Below are positions 34,531 through 45,484 of a stretch of DNA of 64,000 nt, piece after piece. The translations under genes were made by a program, and so were the position numbers. The notes under the pieces were generated by a model. It saw only the letters and a list, made by a program, of their open reading frames with translations, did no database searches and was not told the DNA's origin. The DNA lies in assembly GCA_029215795.1 (NCBI GenBank), contig JARDYH010000002.1:297755973-297819972 (forward strand), written 5' to 3'. This DNA comes from Anniella stebbinsi. Taxonomy: Eukaryota > Chordata > Lepidosauria > Squamata > Anniellidae. The first letter of the stretch is position 1. Each line of letters begins with the position of its first letter.

Positions 34531-35310
34531 TATATATCTGGATGAACAGGAAGAACTGGCTTAGAACATAACCTAGGGGGCCCTCTTGATGATGTTGGGA
34601 GCGCTGCACCTTGGTGCCTCCCGGCGCCTCCCACGTCATGTGGCGAATCGACACCTCTTGACACGACAGGGGCTTTTCCTGGCACCGGCTGTGCCACCAC
34701 TTGTGGTGCAGCACAGCACTAGCTGGAGGGGCGGCTGGGAGCATCGGCTCCCCTACTCTCCAGTAAGTGTTTTTTTAAATAAAAAAAAATAACAGAATGG
34801 GAGGGGGGATGACAGCAGAGGCGGTGCAGCAAACTTAAGGCTCGGTGCTCCACCTCCTTTCCCTGGGCTGCCTGCTCCGACTTTTAAAAAAATCACACTA
34901 AATGGCGGCTTTTTAAAAGTCGGAGCAAAGGCATTTGCGCTGATATGCCTTCGCACTGACGGCTTCGGCATGTAAATGAAGATGAGGCCAGTGTGAAGTC
35001 ATATAAACCACTCGTTTAGAGGCTTCCCTGTCAGTGCGAAGTCAATGAGGTGGAGACCTCCCGTTTAAAGGCACCTCTAGTAGCAGAACACAGTGCTTGT
35101 GTAGCGTCCCAGACCCTGGGACGTTACAGCTTGCATGCAGAAAGACCCAGTTTCTGGTAGTGCACTATATTATATGATAGAGGTGACATTCTCTTTCTAG
35201 ATAGATAGATAGATAGATAGATGGAGATATGCAATATATAGTCTGCTATATTTAAATTCCTCATTTTGCAACGCTTTCTACATTTATAAGAGAAATTTTA
35301 AAAATGACCA
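34531..35310. other. Unassigned GC-richer interval
   Basis: A hairpin GCTCCGACTTTTAAAA / TTTTAAAAGTCGGAGC spans 34874-34926 with ATGGCGG in the loop, resembling modules of the hAT families, but no element ends were found. A GATA stretch occupies 35199-35223. Confidence 0.4.
35199..35223. repeat. (GATA)n microsatellite
   Basis: Six GATA units. Confidence 0.9.
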
Positions 35311-35314
35311 GGTA

Positions 35315-35398
35315 AACAGGTGATGTGAGAGATGTCTGCCTCAGATCACAGAGAGCTGCTACCAGTCAGAGTAGTCACTACTGGACTAGATGAACAGT
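35315..35398 (+). mobile_element. SINE body fragment without tRNA head
   Basis: ACAGGTGATGTGAGAGATGT, GAGAGCTGCTACCAGTCAGA and GGACTAGATGAACAG match the body of the tRNA-headed SINE family in this window. Confidence 0.55.
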
Positions 35399-35439
35399 CT
35401 ATCCACATCATATAAACTGCACCATAGACTTATGGAAAG

Positions 35440-35870
35440 AATGGAAATACTGGTTATTTTACTTTCAATCCCTTTCCTAATGAACCCTAACATGGAAATG
35501 TCCTGTTTGTGGTCCTTTCCAGTCCACTTGGCTTTTCAACATCGCGAATAATTTGATACCATTCAAAAATTGGTATCTCATTGCTCAACTTTGGATCCAG
35601 ATAATTTTCGAATGTATTATACAGCAGTGGTTAGATCCTTGGGGGACTGTACTGTTTATATTCCTGCATTGTGAAAATTGCACATTTATTCCTGTTCATT
35701 AAACAGATACCAGTCTATAAGAGAACCTGTTCTCTAATCTCACGACCAGAAGACTTCTGTAAGGGATTTTGTCAAAAGATTTCTGGAAGCCCCAGTCTAT
35801 GTATCATGCTGATCTACATACTTGTTGACACACTAAGTATCAAGCTAAATTTGTCATATTTAATCAGTGA
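35440..35870 (-). pseudogene. CR1-clade LINE reverse transcriptase fragment, antisense
   Basis: The plus strand carries complements of RT blocks: TTGGGGGACTGTACTGTTTA (the VPQG-type block), TTTTGTCAAAAGATTTCTGG (the KAFDKV block), and GAGAACCTGTTCTCTAATCT. The copy is more decayed than the one at 51340-51915 and no long frame remains. The FADD-like block is not readable. Confidence 0.65.
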
Positions 35871-36312
35871 CTGGGTTCAGACAACATAATAACCAGTGGT
35901 GGTTTAAATAGTCGATGGTTGGTTATTTAACCCACCATGGGTTATCATATTGTGTGGAGGGAGGTTTTTAACCAACAGTTGGTTATTTGGCTGAAATAAC
36001 CAACACAAATAACCAATGCTATTTGAACCACCATTGGTTATCACGTTGCATGGAGGGCACCATTGGTTATTTCCTTGGCCACAGTTAATTATTTTGTCAG
36101 CCACAGAGTTGCAAGGCAGGAGCAGTAAAAGTGGCTGCTGCTGCTCTAGTCCAGCCAGAAGGATAGATTTTTGGCAGCAATGGCTGATGGGATACTAGTG
36201 GGAGAACTGAGGTTGATTATTATCCTGTTATGTGGGGAGTTCTCCCTAAATAAACAACTGTGAGTTAATTATTACTCCACCATTTACTATCATGTTGTCT
36301 GAACACAGCCAG
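35871..36312. mobile_element. 442-bp MITE, CTGGGTTCAGACAACA ends
   Basis: Left CTGGGTTCAGACAACATAAT and right ATCATGTTGTCTGAACACAG are inverted, with TGA triplets on both sides (35868-35870, 36313-36315). The interior repeats the word TGGTTATTT/AATAACCA many times. A 3-bp duplication fits PIF/Harbinger-like transposons; no transposase is encoded. Confidence 0.7.
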
Positions 36313-36315
36313 TGA

Positions 36316-37968
36316 TAGTTACATTAAGGTATCACAGGTCCAATACCTGCTTAGCCATGAAGGTCACTGGGTAACATTCTTCAACTAACATGTTTTACAG
36401 GATTCTCAGCATAAAAAGACCATGAACTTAATGATGCTTACAACATTCTTTGCATTCTAATTTATCCCTGGATTTTACAGTTCCAAATTTCTGATTGTGT
36501 TTTGGTATTGGCACCAATGTGAGTACCAATAAACCAATCTTCCATTTCTGATTCATTCTTCCATTTCTTTGTTCATACTGTTAAACAATTGATTGATTGA
36601 TTGATTGATTGATTAGTATCCCATCTTTCTAAAGCCTATGCAGGCTTGCAACAATGTAACACTCCAATAGCTAGAAAATAGGATAAGAATATTATAAAGG
36701 CAGGGGCCACAGACTGAATCTGGATTTTTTTGGTATGATTTTAATCAATGTGAAATAGGCTCATTGAAAGCCTGTAAGAAGGTAGGGATGGACAGGGTAG
36801 ACATACACAAACTGAACACTATGGCAGGCTCTATACATACTACTAATTCTGAATTTAATTTTAGAAATTCTCCAAGTTAAACCAAAGGACATATGAAGAA
36901 GAATGTGGAGCAAATCCAGCTCCTGGAATAATAATGGATTTGGGGGAGGGGCAATCCACTCCTCCCTAAAGGATACATTTGTAACTTTAGGGCTATCTAC
37001 AGCAGGAAATAACAGCAATAGTAAATTCTCCAGGCATTAACTAATGTGTACTTAAACACTTAGATACATGTTACTCCAAGGAATATACAGGAGTTTATTA
37101 GAAGTGAAATACTCTCTTACTTTTAGTAGCTGCTTTGGAGTAAAGGTTAAAAGCTATCATGTTAGCAGCCCTATGTTCCACATCCCCAAATTAAATCATC
37201 ATGCCTTGAGAGATATCCTACTGACCAATAAATATCACCCACTATGGATTAAGAAATAAAGATATCATATTTTCATAAAAATTGATTATGAAGTAAAGGG
37301 TGCATCTTTTGTTAGTTCCAAAAGAGTATTCCATTCATCATGCATTAAAGTGAGTTAAGTACTCTAATAAAAGAAATAATTCAGCATTGTATTTTATTTT
37401 ATTGCTCACTTCAGCAATAGTCTCAGTAGAATGATACAAAAATAAATCTATGATCAAGTGATTCTTTATGGCGCATGTGTGCCTCAGCTCCACACGAAAA
37501 GGGTCATGACTTAAGCACATCAGTAAGTATCCCTGTCAAAGTAACTCCTTTAGGCTGGTGCAGAGGCAATATTTCTAAGAGATCAGATGTAGCCTATGGC
37601 ATTGTGCTATTCCTACTCCAATATAATTCCTTCATTTCCTAGTATATTTTTCCCCACTGGATTTAATCACAGTAAAGTGCTTTAGCCCTAGAGCATCTTG
37701 GGTCCACTTAGAGTCCATTCATTTTAGGTGTGCACAAAATTCCATAATCAATGGCCATGTCTCTGAAGATGCTTAAAACGTGGTTCATATAATCCCTTCT
37801 AATACCAAATGTTACTGCCTCATGTGTAAGTGTCAGGCAGCAAAATGGGGCAACTACAGACATTTTATTAATTTCTGTGTATTTAGATATCTCCTCAGAT
37901 ATCCAGAAATATGTTGATTTTTTAAATTAAAAGTAAAAGAAAAATAAACCAAAAACAGACTAAGAAAG
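36316..37968. other. Unassigned interval with a (GATT)n tract
   Basis: A GATT microsatellite of about seven units lies at 36588-36616. The rest is AT-rich without recognisable features. Confidence 0.4.
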
Positions 37969-38051
37969 GGTTGTATCTGATGTTAGCCCTAGTTAGAGTT
38001 GACCCATTGAAATGAATGGGACTTTAGTTGGATTAACATTGGATACAACCC
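37969..38051. mobile_element. Short palindromic MITE (GGTTGTATC type)
   Basis: GGTTGTATCTGATGTTAGCC at the left is mirrored by TTAACATTGGATACAACC at the right, around ACCCATTGAAATGAATGGGA, itself a palindrome. Related scraps are at 22418-22482 and 45525-45545. Confidence 0.6.
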
Positions 38052-39780
38052 AATGATTGAGCATGCCCAGTAGCCTCCAGGAGCTATGGGATATTGAGAG
38101 GTATCCATTGGGAAAAGGGAAGAAAAATGGGAAGAGGGGAATTTGCCCTTCCTCAGTGCAAAGAACTTATAGTGCATATGGGAGAGTGTACCATGAGGTT
38201 AAAAAACACTTTGCCCTACACTAGAGTAGGGAGGTTTTCAGAAGGAAATCTTTAAGAGACATGCCTGGGTCTTGGGGAGGATTGTGGTTTTCTCTGTGAT
38301 CCAGTTAGAACTTGTTAGTGTATGTTGGTCTGTCTGTATAGCAAGTTCATGCTCCTAAGTTGTTGGCTAGTATCTGTGGTCCAAGAATAAAGAAGGGGAG
38401 CTGCTATTAAAATCCAAACACATCTCTTAAAGAGACAGGTGACACATACAACAAAAATAAAAGGGCATCTGTTTTCTTTCAGTTCTCCAGAAACCAGACT
38501 AGCTCTTCTCCATTATATAGCAATAAAGCAGTCAGATTTGGTGCTGATAGCCAGTCCTGCACATGAACCCCCTAGCACTATACAGCACAGTGGAAGGGGG
38601 GAAGGGAGGGGGGAAAGGTACTACAAGGCTCCTGTTCCAGGCTGTCCCTCAATACAAGTTTTCTTCTTAGGGCCTGGTAATGCATTGCAACATTTTATTC
38701 TGGGTCCCAAAGTGTTAATCTCAATTTTCATTCTTTGTGCTGAAAATTTTATATGTTATGCTTGGCACATGCAGTCCTGACTGCTATGCCTTTAAATTTA
38801 CAAGGCACAGACAAGTTGGCCAGATGTAGGTTCTCCTGTCACAGTAATGTGCCACATCTTTCTTTGCCACATGGTTATTAAAGACACAGAAGCACAATTT
38901 AAAGCTTGGCACTGGCCAAACTTGTCTAATGAAGCATTTTAGCTTTTTTGAAACATGCCCAAACTGTTTTGTTTAAGCACTTTATTTATATTAGAGTCTA
39001 ATCTCTTGTTCAGAGATGTAGCTATTTTAAATGCTAGAACAATACTGGCAAGCCATTATTGCAAGCTAGAGGCATATGTGAAGACCCACTTATAAATAAA
39101 TGCAATAAAAGAGGGACAAAGTACTAATCCTAACGATTCTACTTGTGGTTTCATGGAGAACCTCTTTTCATGCATTTCTCCATCTGATATTCTGTGTGAC
39201 TATATATTCCTTTGCTACTGTTCTTGTTTATAAAATGTTACTTGCATGGTGAACCTTCTATCCTGTGCTATAATACATTAGCTTGTGGAAAAAGATAAAT
39301 GATAATTTATTGGCTGTAGACTAGTCCTGAATGAAATATTTAATATGTATGTATTTTCTCAATATTTTATGTACTGTGAATCATTCAAGCAATGTATCAG
39401 AATCTGGAGTAAACACAATTCTAGGATTCCAATGATATCTCAGCTTGAGGTAAACTCTATCCAAAATGCTCAGCTTCCTAGCAAAGGGCTCTGAAGTCAA
39501 AATCCAAAATTAAGGAAATTAAGAAAGTCAATGAAAACTCTTCAGGACTTTAGGAGGATTTTGGAATTCTGTTGTTGTCATGCTTTCTTCTTCAACTGGA
39601 ATTGAAGTTGGAACTTCTAATTATGATTAGGAATGGCTGTAAGACCTGTCATGTTCAGCTGGGTTCATTCTGAAGTTGGTCTATTGAAGCCTGTGGACAT
39701 CTCTGTCATGCTATGCTCTCCTTGCATTCCTAAAGTATAGAGGTGCAGCGAGAAGCTAGGGCCAGAGACATGAAACAAAC
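38052..39780. other. Unassigned interval
   Basis: No gene or named repeat recognised. Some GC-richer sequence at 38580-38620. Confidence 0.35.
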
Positions 39781-40074
39781 CCCAGCATAACATGTGTGTG
39801 TGTGCATGAAGACGCCTTTCTCCCATGTCCTGGCATGTGGGCGCGAGGAGGCAGTTGTGGGTGGGGGGAGGAAGAGAGATGTGCCTTCTCCCATTGGTGG
39901 GAGCTTGGTGGCACCAGATGCCGGGGTGGGGCGGATGAGCCTATATTAGGCTACCGCACCCATTTTCCCACCTTTTCTTTTCGTGGCTGCAGCAGGGAGA
40001 TCTGTGTGCCCTCTCAAACACAGGCCTGGATAACTGGCAGCGTGCTCTGGGAGGCGACCAGAGAACAAAGAGGA

Positions 40075-40147
40075 GAAGAGGAGAAGAGGACTAGAAGGAA
40101 AGAGGAGAAGAGGACTAGAAGGAAAGAGGAGAAGAGGACTAGAAGGA
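40075..40147. repeat. 24-bp minisatellite, three copies
   Basis: The unit AGGACTAGAAGGAAAGAGGA plus GAAG is repeated three times with almost no divergence, inside the 5' leader of the Ngaro-like region. Confidence 0.9.
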
Positions 40148-40649
40148 TGAGAGACTGCGGCACGGAGCCTAACCGCCCAGCAGGGTGCTGCACGGGGCAC
40201 TGCGCAGAGCACGCAGACCAACACAGCTGGGAGGAAAGGGCTTAGAAGCCTAGGGTTTGGCTAGGGAAGGCTAATAGGGCCTTCCCTGGGGCGGGGGGGG
40301 GGGTGAACCAGAAGGGAGGGTACCCCGCTCAGGGGCTTCACCTCTTTTTTCTGAAGGAAGGGGGAGGCGGCACAGAGTTACCTAGCAACCCTCCCAGTAT
40401 TCCCCCCCTCCCCAGGCATAACAGAATCAGAATTAGTGGCCATAGTTTTGGACTGGGAAGCAGGAGTGATAGGCTTTAGGCTAAATTGTTGAAATTATAA
40501 GCTGTATTGAATTTAACTGCTACTTATTATTATCCTTATTATCATAAAATATTTTGACATAATTTTTGAATAATATTGAAGTTGTTCTAAAAGTCCTGCG
40601 CAACAGAGATTTGTAAATCACGTTGATGTGGGAGGTTCGGCTGGTAGCG

Positions 40650-41057
40650 ATGCCTCCTAAAAAGGGACAAGGAGGGAAGAGGACTAAGGGAAAGGCCCCC
40701 CGCCCTCCAGCCAAAAGACCTGTACCACAAATGGATTCTTTATCGGATGATGAAGGCGCACAGAGCATATCTGAATTACTGGCTCGTATTGAAGCAATGG
40801 AGATAGATAAAGGAATGCAAACTATACCCCAGGCTCCCAGCTTACCTAATCCTTATGCACGCTCTAGAGCCACAAGACGCAGGGCACAAAATGACCTTCT
40901 GAAATCTCTTTCAGCGCATTTAGATCTGATGGAGGCTGCAGGAAGTGCAGCCTCTGCACAAATGGAGAGTGTTACAGAAGGAGAGCCAATGGCACTCGCG
41001 AGGGGTCAGGATTCTACATCAGTCCAACAAGCAGTTATCACGGATTCCCCCGGTGGG
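40650..41057 (+). pseudogene. Gag-like ORF1 N-terminus, copy 1, cut by CR1 tail
   Basis: The frame starts MPPKKGQGGKRTKGKAPRPP, a basic N-terminus, then an acidic SLSDDEG patch, an amphipathic SISELLARIEAMEIDKG, and a RSRATRRRAQNDLLKSLSAH block with EAAGSAAS. I chose ATG 40650 over the upstream ATG at 40623 because only from here does it match copy 2. About 135 codons are open. The reading is broken at about 41058, where a CR1 3' tail begins. The architecture (basic MPPK start, acidic patch, coiled segment) is typical of DIRS/Ngaro ORF1, but I cannot exclude another retroelement ORF1. Confidence 0.55.
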
Positions 41058-41190
41058 GCAGGCATTTAAGAGGCAGCTGGACAACCATCTGTCATGGGTG
41101 CTTTAAGGTGAATTCCTGCATTGAGCAGGGGGTTGGACTAGATGGCCTTATAGACTCCTTCCAACTCTACTATTCTATGATTCTATGAAG
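41058..41190 (+). mobile_element. CR1 LINE 3'-end fragment
   Basis: GGCATTTAAGAGGCAGCTGG, CAACCATCTGTC, GGGGGTTGGACTAGATGGCC and the terminal CTATTCTATGATTCTATGAA match the last 120 bp of the CR1 at 20040-20162 almost base for base. It begins immediately after the gag-like frame of copy 1. Confidence 0.88.
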
Positions 41191-41466
41191 TTGATTGCTT
41201 TTGCTGAATAATTCTAGTTATAGCACCCTGTACATTTGTAGTGATCTCAATAGTAGTCTTTATAAGTTTTTATTTCAGTGTTTTGTGGTTAGAGATTTGG
41301 ACCAAGAATCAGGAGCTTCTGGTTCTCTTTACTCTGCAGGAGTTACATAGTTTGAGGTTTGAATATTACATTGAGGAACGTACCAAATCAACAGACTTCT
41401 GTTTGTGTTGTTTCTTAATAAGATTTAAGACTGTTGCTAGGATTATTGAGTGGCTTGTAGGGCAGA
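41191..41466. other. Leader upstream of gag-like copy 2
   Basis: AT-rich sequence without recognisable motifs. It does not obviously match the leader of copy 1. Confidence 0.35.
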
Positions 41467-41913
41467 ATGCCTCCCAAAACAGGGCAAGGGGGAAAAAAGG
41501 GTAAGGGCAAGGTGCCCCTCCCCCCTGCAAAAAGACAAGTCATGCAGCCCGAGTGTTCATCTGATGACGAAGTGGCACAGGATTTATCACTGAACCTCTC
41601 ACACCTTGAGGCTATGGAAAGAGACAAAGGGATTACACCACCTCCTAAGGCGGCCGCATTGCAAAACGTATATGCATGCCCCAGAACCACTAGGAAGTGC
41701 TCACAAAATGATCTTTTGTTATCTCTTTCGGCCCGCTTAGATGCGGTGGAAGCTGCAGGTAGTTCTGCTTCCACCCAGGTAGCTACAGCAGCAGCTATCC
41801 AACCGCAGCCTATGGAAGGTCCCCAAGAACATCCCTCGGGTCAAAGGACAGCCGTTATGGTTCCAACAGCATCCAGGCTCAAAGCGTGCCATCGTTGGAT
41901 CAAGCATGTTTAA
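41467..41913 (+). pseudogene. Gag-like ORF1 N-terminus, copy 2
   Basis: Starts MPPKTGQGGKKGKGKVPLPP and follows copy 1 closely: acidic SSDDEVAQ, LSHLEAMERDKG, PRTTRKCSQNDLLLSLSARL, then DAVEAAGSSASTQ. It stays open for 148 codons, then ends at a TAA. Beyond residue 105 the two copies diverge. The downstream sequence to about 42060 continues Gln/Ser/Ala-rich in broken frames (SSQSSLPEVAVFAQSS-like). Not functional as it stands. Confidence 0.55.
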
Positions 41914-44440
41914 ATGTGGTCAAAGCTGCAGCTTCCTGTCACCAGGGAACACCTTCTTCAGACCTTCCTGCAGCGGCTGTATCTTCTCAGTCATCCCTTC
42001 CTGAGGTGGCAGTATTTGCTCAGTCATCACAAGGACAAGGCTCCTAATCTCTAACAGCTATATGGCAGTCAGCAGTGATCACACACTGGAAGCGGATCCC
42101 CGGCATCAACAAGCCTCCCATTCCCATCTGAATTACAGGATCAGTCAGTAGGAACTGCAAGCCTGGTAACCTTGAACATGAGACCTACTGACGACCCAGG
42201 CACTAGGCCCAGCACCAACCCAGCACATGTTGTTGCGTCTGGGGCTGATATAGCACTCTAATGTCAAGGAATCTCCTGTCTATCCAGAGACGTCTCGACA
42301 AGAACAGGCATTTGGTTTGTAATTGGCTGTACCAGTGGCTTAGCAGTTTCCATCAGTGGCAGTTACTTGCGCATCGGTGGTGCAGCCTGGCTAGGTTGGT
42401 TACACTAACTGGTAGGCAGGAGCCATAAGCCAAGGCCAATGCTGACACTATCCTAATGGGAGCAATTCCATTACTACAGACCGGCCATCAGAAAAAAGAT
42501 TTGGTAGGGAGAGCTTATTTATGTCTTCATCCCTCTGTTTGGAACCAGAGATTGGGACAGGGAGTTATGGAAGTTATGAGCAAACAGGCACTTGTATACT
42601 TTTATGTAAGGGGTTCTGAAATAGAAATTTATAGAACGCTGAGGGATCTTGTCTAAATATGTAGATATCATACCAGGCTTATATGGAATTTGTGGGAGGG
42701 GCCTGTTTGGCGTTTTATTTAACAGTGGCCTTTGTGACCGTTCCGCTTATGGAAACATTGGAAAATAGGAGTGGCGGCAGCAGCTTGCAACTCTGGCCAA
42801 GCCTGGATTTGGGGATAGATCCAACAGTGACCATACCCTTTCTCAACAGACCCAGCCTGGGCTACTAGGCTGAGTGGGATCTGGGTGGATTTAGGATCAA
42901 CTACTGGAGGGGTGGGTAGCTCATGATTCCTGTACCGCAGCCCAATGCTCATAATGTCATGGACCAATTTTCATGGGTCAACATGTTTCTCCAATTGCTA
43001 ATGAACCGGGATGGTAGGGTCCCGGCCAAGACTGATTAAGTTGCTGCAATCTCAGAGTTAAGTTACAATTCCAACTCTCCCCCTCAGTAGAGACCCACTC
43101 CAATTAACAATATTCTCCTTCAGGGGACACTGAGGTGGTACCTCTGCAGAAGGAAGTTTAATTTTGAGCTAGGTTTTAGGGATAAGCTTTTGAATCCCAT
43201 TCCAAGAGTAACACATAGTACAATTCATCATACCTAAACATCAGTAGGGGCAGGGAATGGTAAGTCTATGCAACTGGCATGACTTTACATGCTTAGAATT
43301 TTCATGTTTGAACAAATGTCTAATTAACTTTGCTTCTTTTGGTGCTATACAAGCCATTTTGTCCATCAATATACTATTCTTCCACTACCCTGTATAGAGG
43401 GTGGTTGTGCGAGCCTTTCATGGCCTCTTCCAGAGTATAAGTTAAACTATACATATTCTGGGGATAACACCATTGCTATCACCCCATCACAACCCCAGAT
43501 GCCAAAGTTTAGGTTTTGGCTCTTGGTGCCTTTAGAGCCAGGCTAGTAACACTATCTGAGTCCGGCAGTCTAAAGGCAGTGCAGGCTCGGATGCTTTTAT
43601 AGCACCTAACTTCAAGGCTTCTAATGTTAAGATAGATAGGGAGTTTTCTATCTTGGGGTCCACCAAGTAACTGCAGTTGTGTGGCCCATACCTCTACATC
43701 ATCTTATACACGGTATCTATTTCTGGTGGAAGGGACTGTAAACAATGACCATTTCAGTCTGACTGTACTTCTGGCCCTCAGGTCCAATAACAGCTGTAGG
43801 GTATAACAATGTGGACCCAGGGTTACATGCAGCCTGCACGGTTGTGCATGAAATTCACCCATTAGAATAGACTAAGCATCCTTAGCAGTATTACTGACAG
43901 GCTATAAGGAACCTGGCCAGTGGGATGAAATTTTGAATCATACCTATTTTATTCAATGCTGCTGCCTTTTAGGGCATGCAGAACTCTGAACTGGGCATCA
44001 GTTCAGGAGGGTAATCCAGGCTGAATCCTTAAGAACAGGATATTTCATTCTCTTTGGTTTAGAGATATTTTGATTAAAGGCAAAGACAGACTAGAGGAAC
44101 CTTGGTATGTGTCTCTGTGCAGTGCCTGAGCTGTTTCCAGTGAAGACAATGGAGGCATTTCCAGCAATGAGGAAAAAAGAGTAAGGAACTCTATTCAGTC
44201 ATTAGTGATGGGGCTTCTGTAATAACATACCTGTTCTGGTATGTGCTTTTCTGGTGTATCAGTACTTCAGTACACATTATTTCTGTACCAGGGTCACTTC
44301 TTTGGTGGCCAGCTGGGCTTTGCAGTTCATGAAGAATGTGCTGAGGGCAGATGGAGTCCGAGGCATTCCATCATTCATGGGTCTGTCCATTTCGGGTGAG
44401 TTGGAATACAGTTAAGTTTCCAGTTCTGGTTCTCATGCTT
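41914..44440. other. Middle of the Ngaro-like region, domains not readable
   Basis: This is where reverse transcriptase, RNase H and recombinase should lie. I see only short broken frames (42456-42656, 42683-42868) without catalytic motifs. A sequence search is needed to say whether they are present in decayed form. Confidence 0.35.
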
Positions 44441-44996
44441 ATCTTCTTCTTTAGATCGCTGGAATTGTGGAAACCATTGCAGGTGCTCACCTGAGTGTGG
44501 CATGGTTTCCCATGCTGGTTGGAGGGCTGCCCAGCTGGGCTGCAGAATTACAGTACAGGTCCAGCCAGATTGCCAACATCCAGTGGTTGGGCAGATATGC
44601 GGTATGTTGTGAAAGCGCCTCCTGCCATCGTATTCCAGCATGATCTGGTGTGTTGCCCAGATCGATTTGGTTCTGCATCGCCATTTGGCGATATGGTGGT
44701 CCTGCCTGATTCCCAGAATGGTCTGGATGGATGGCCGGAATAGAAATGGGTGAAACTGTGGCCTTGATGAGCTATGGTCCAACATGATTCCCAGAATGGT
44801 CTGGATGGATTGTTGAGACCTGTGGGCCCTGAATCAGGCCCACAAGATGGAATTGAAATCTCTGCTAGCCTGTTTAGGCACGGGGATGGATTTATTATGC
44901 ACCAGGACAATACAAAGACAAAGGGGGAGCTGTATAGACAGCTTATCTGATGTGGGCAACAATATTTTCCTGTCGGATCTGCAAAGGGGCCTGTGA
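44440..44996 (+). pseudogene. SGNH-hydrolase domain remnant of a Ngaro-like element
   Basis: SGNH (GDSL-like) hydrolases are esterases carried as an extra domain in Ngaro and related retrotransposons. The C-terminal end is the clearest block: DSLSDVGNNIFLSDLQRGL in one frame at 44937-44993, followed by TGA. In the family this segment reads DGVHLSDVGN with the catalytic His; here the His is replaced. Upstream, WLGRYA near 44580 and PPAIVFQHDLV near 44620 followed by DLVLHRHL (near 44660) fit the W-x-G-x-x-G and HLGxNDL region across two frameshifts. A 25-bp direct repeat (GATTCCCAGAATGGTCTGGA at 44708 and 44784) breaks the middle. No active enzyme can be made. Confidence 0.5.
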
Positions 44997-44999
44997 GAA

Positions 45000-45412
45000 G
45001 TTTTTCTGCACAGGTGGGGGGAGGAAAAACAAAGCAATAGGCTTGTCCCTCTCCCATGGCGTAGGGGCGGGCATGATTAGGAAAGGGATGGTGAGCATTC
45101 TGTGGCACCGTTCAGGTGACAGGTCATGTCTGAGGCCTTCCACTAAGAGCCATGCAGCCCCAGTGGGGGGATACGCCTGACCTGTGAGGCCAACTCAACT
45201 CGCTTCACCCAGTGTTGGTGGCCTGGTGGGAAGTGACGCGAGAAGGCATCCCCTCCCCAAAAGGGGTATGGCCTGGGGGTGGCGATTGCAAGATGCCACT
45301 CAACAGACATAGAAAGTTTTCGCCCTATACCACCTCTGGCATCGTTGCTGGGGTAGAATAGAGCCCGCCCAGTCTCCCTTTGCAGATCATTAATAAATGT
45401 GGCCTATAATTT
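45000..45412 (+). other. 3' flank of the Ngaro-like region
   Basis: GC-richer non-coding sequence with AAGTGACGCGAGAAGGCATC and a terminal CATTAATAAATGTGGCCTAT, which could be a polyadenylation context (AATAAA is present). The microsatellite follows directly. Confidence 0.4.
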
Positions 45413-45413
45413 A

Positions 45414-45447
<34 letters not shown>

Positions 45448-45484
45448 GTGTGTATGTGTGTGTGTGTGTTGTGTGTGTGTGTGT
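45413..45484. repeat. Compound (CT)n(TA)n(GT)n microsatellite
   Basis: About 13 CT, 5 TA and some 17 GT units with interruptions. Confidence 0.92.

Larger units (their letters stand above)
39790..45410 (+). mobile_element. Decayed Ngaro/DIRS-like (tyrosine recombinase) retrotransposon region
   Basis: Three signals point to one class of element. There are two homologous gag-like ORF1 starts (40650 and 41467) beginning MPPK. An SGNH-hydrolase remnant ends at 44996, a domain that follows the recombinase in Ngaro-type elements. GC-rich flanks occur at 39800-40430 and 45100-45400, the latter ending CATTAATAAATGTGGCCTAT. No LTRs, primer-binding site or poly-A tail were seen. Reverse transcriptase, RNase H and recombinase blocks could not be read with confidence in 42000-44400, so the class is an inference and the outer limits are approximate. 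Confidence 0.45.

Noticed and set aside
39796..40245. 149-codon protein with Glu/Lys/Arg repeats
   Set aside because: The repeats come from the 24-bp minisatellite; the frame precedes the gag-like ORF in non-coding leader.
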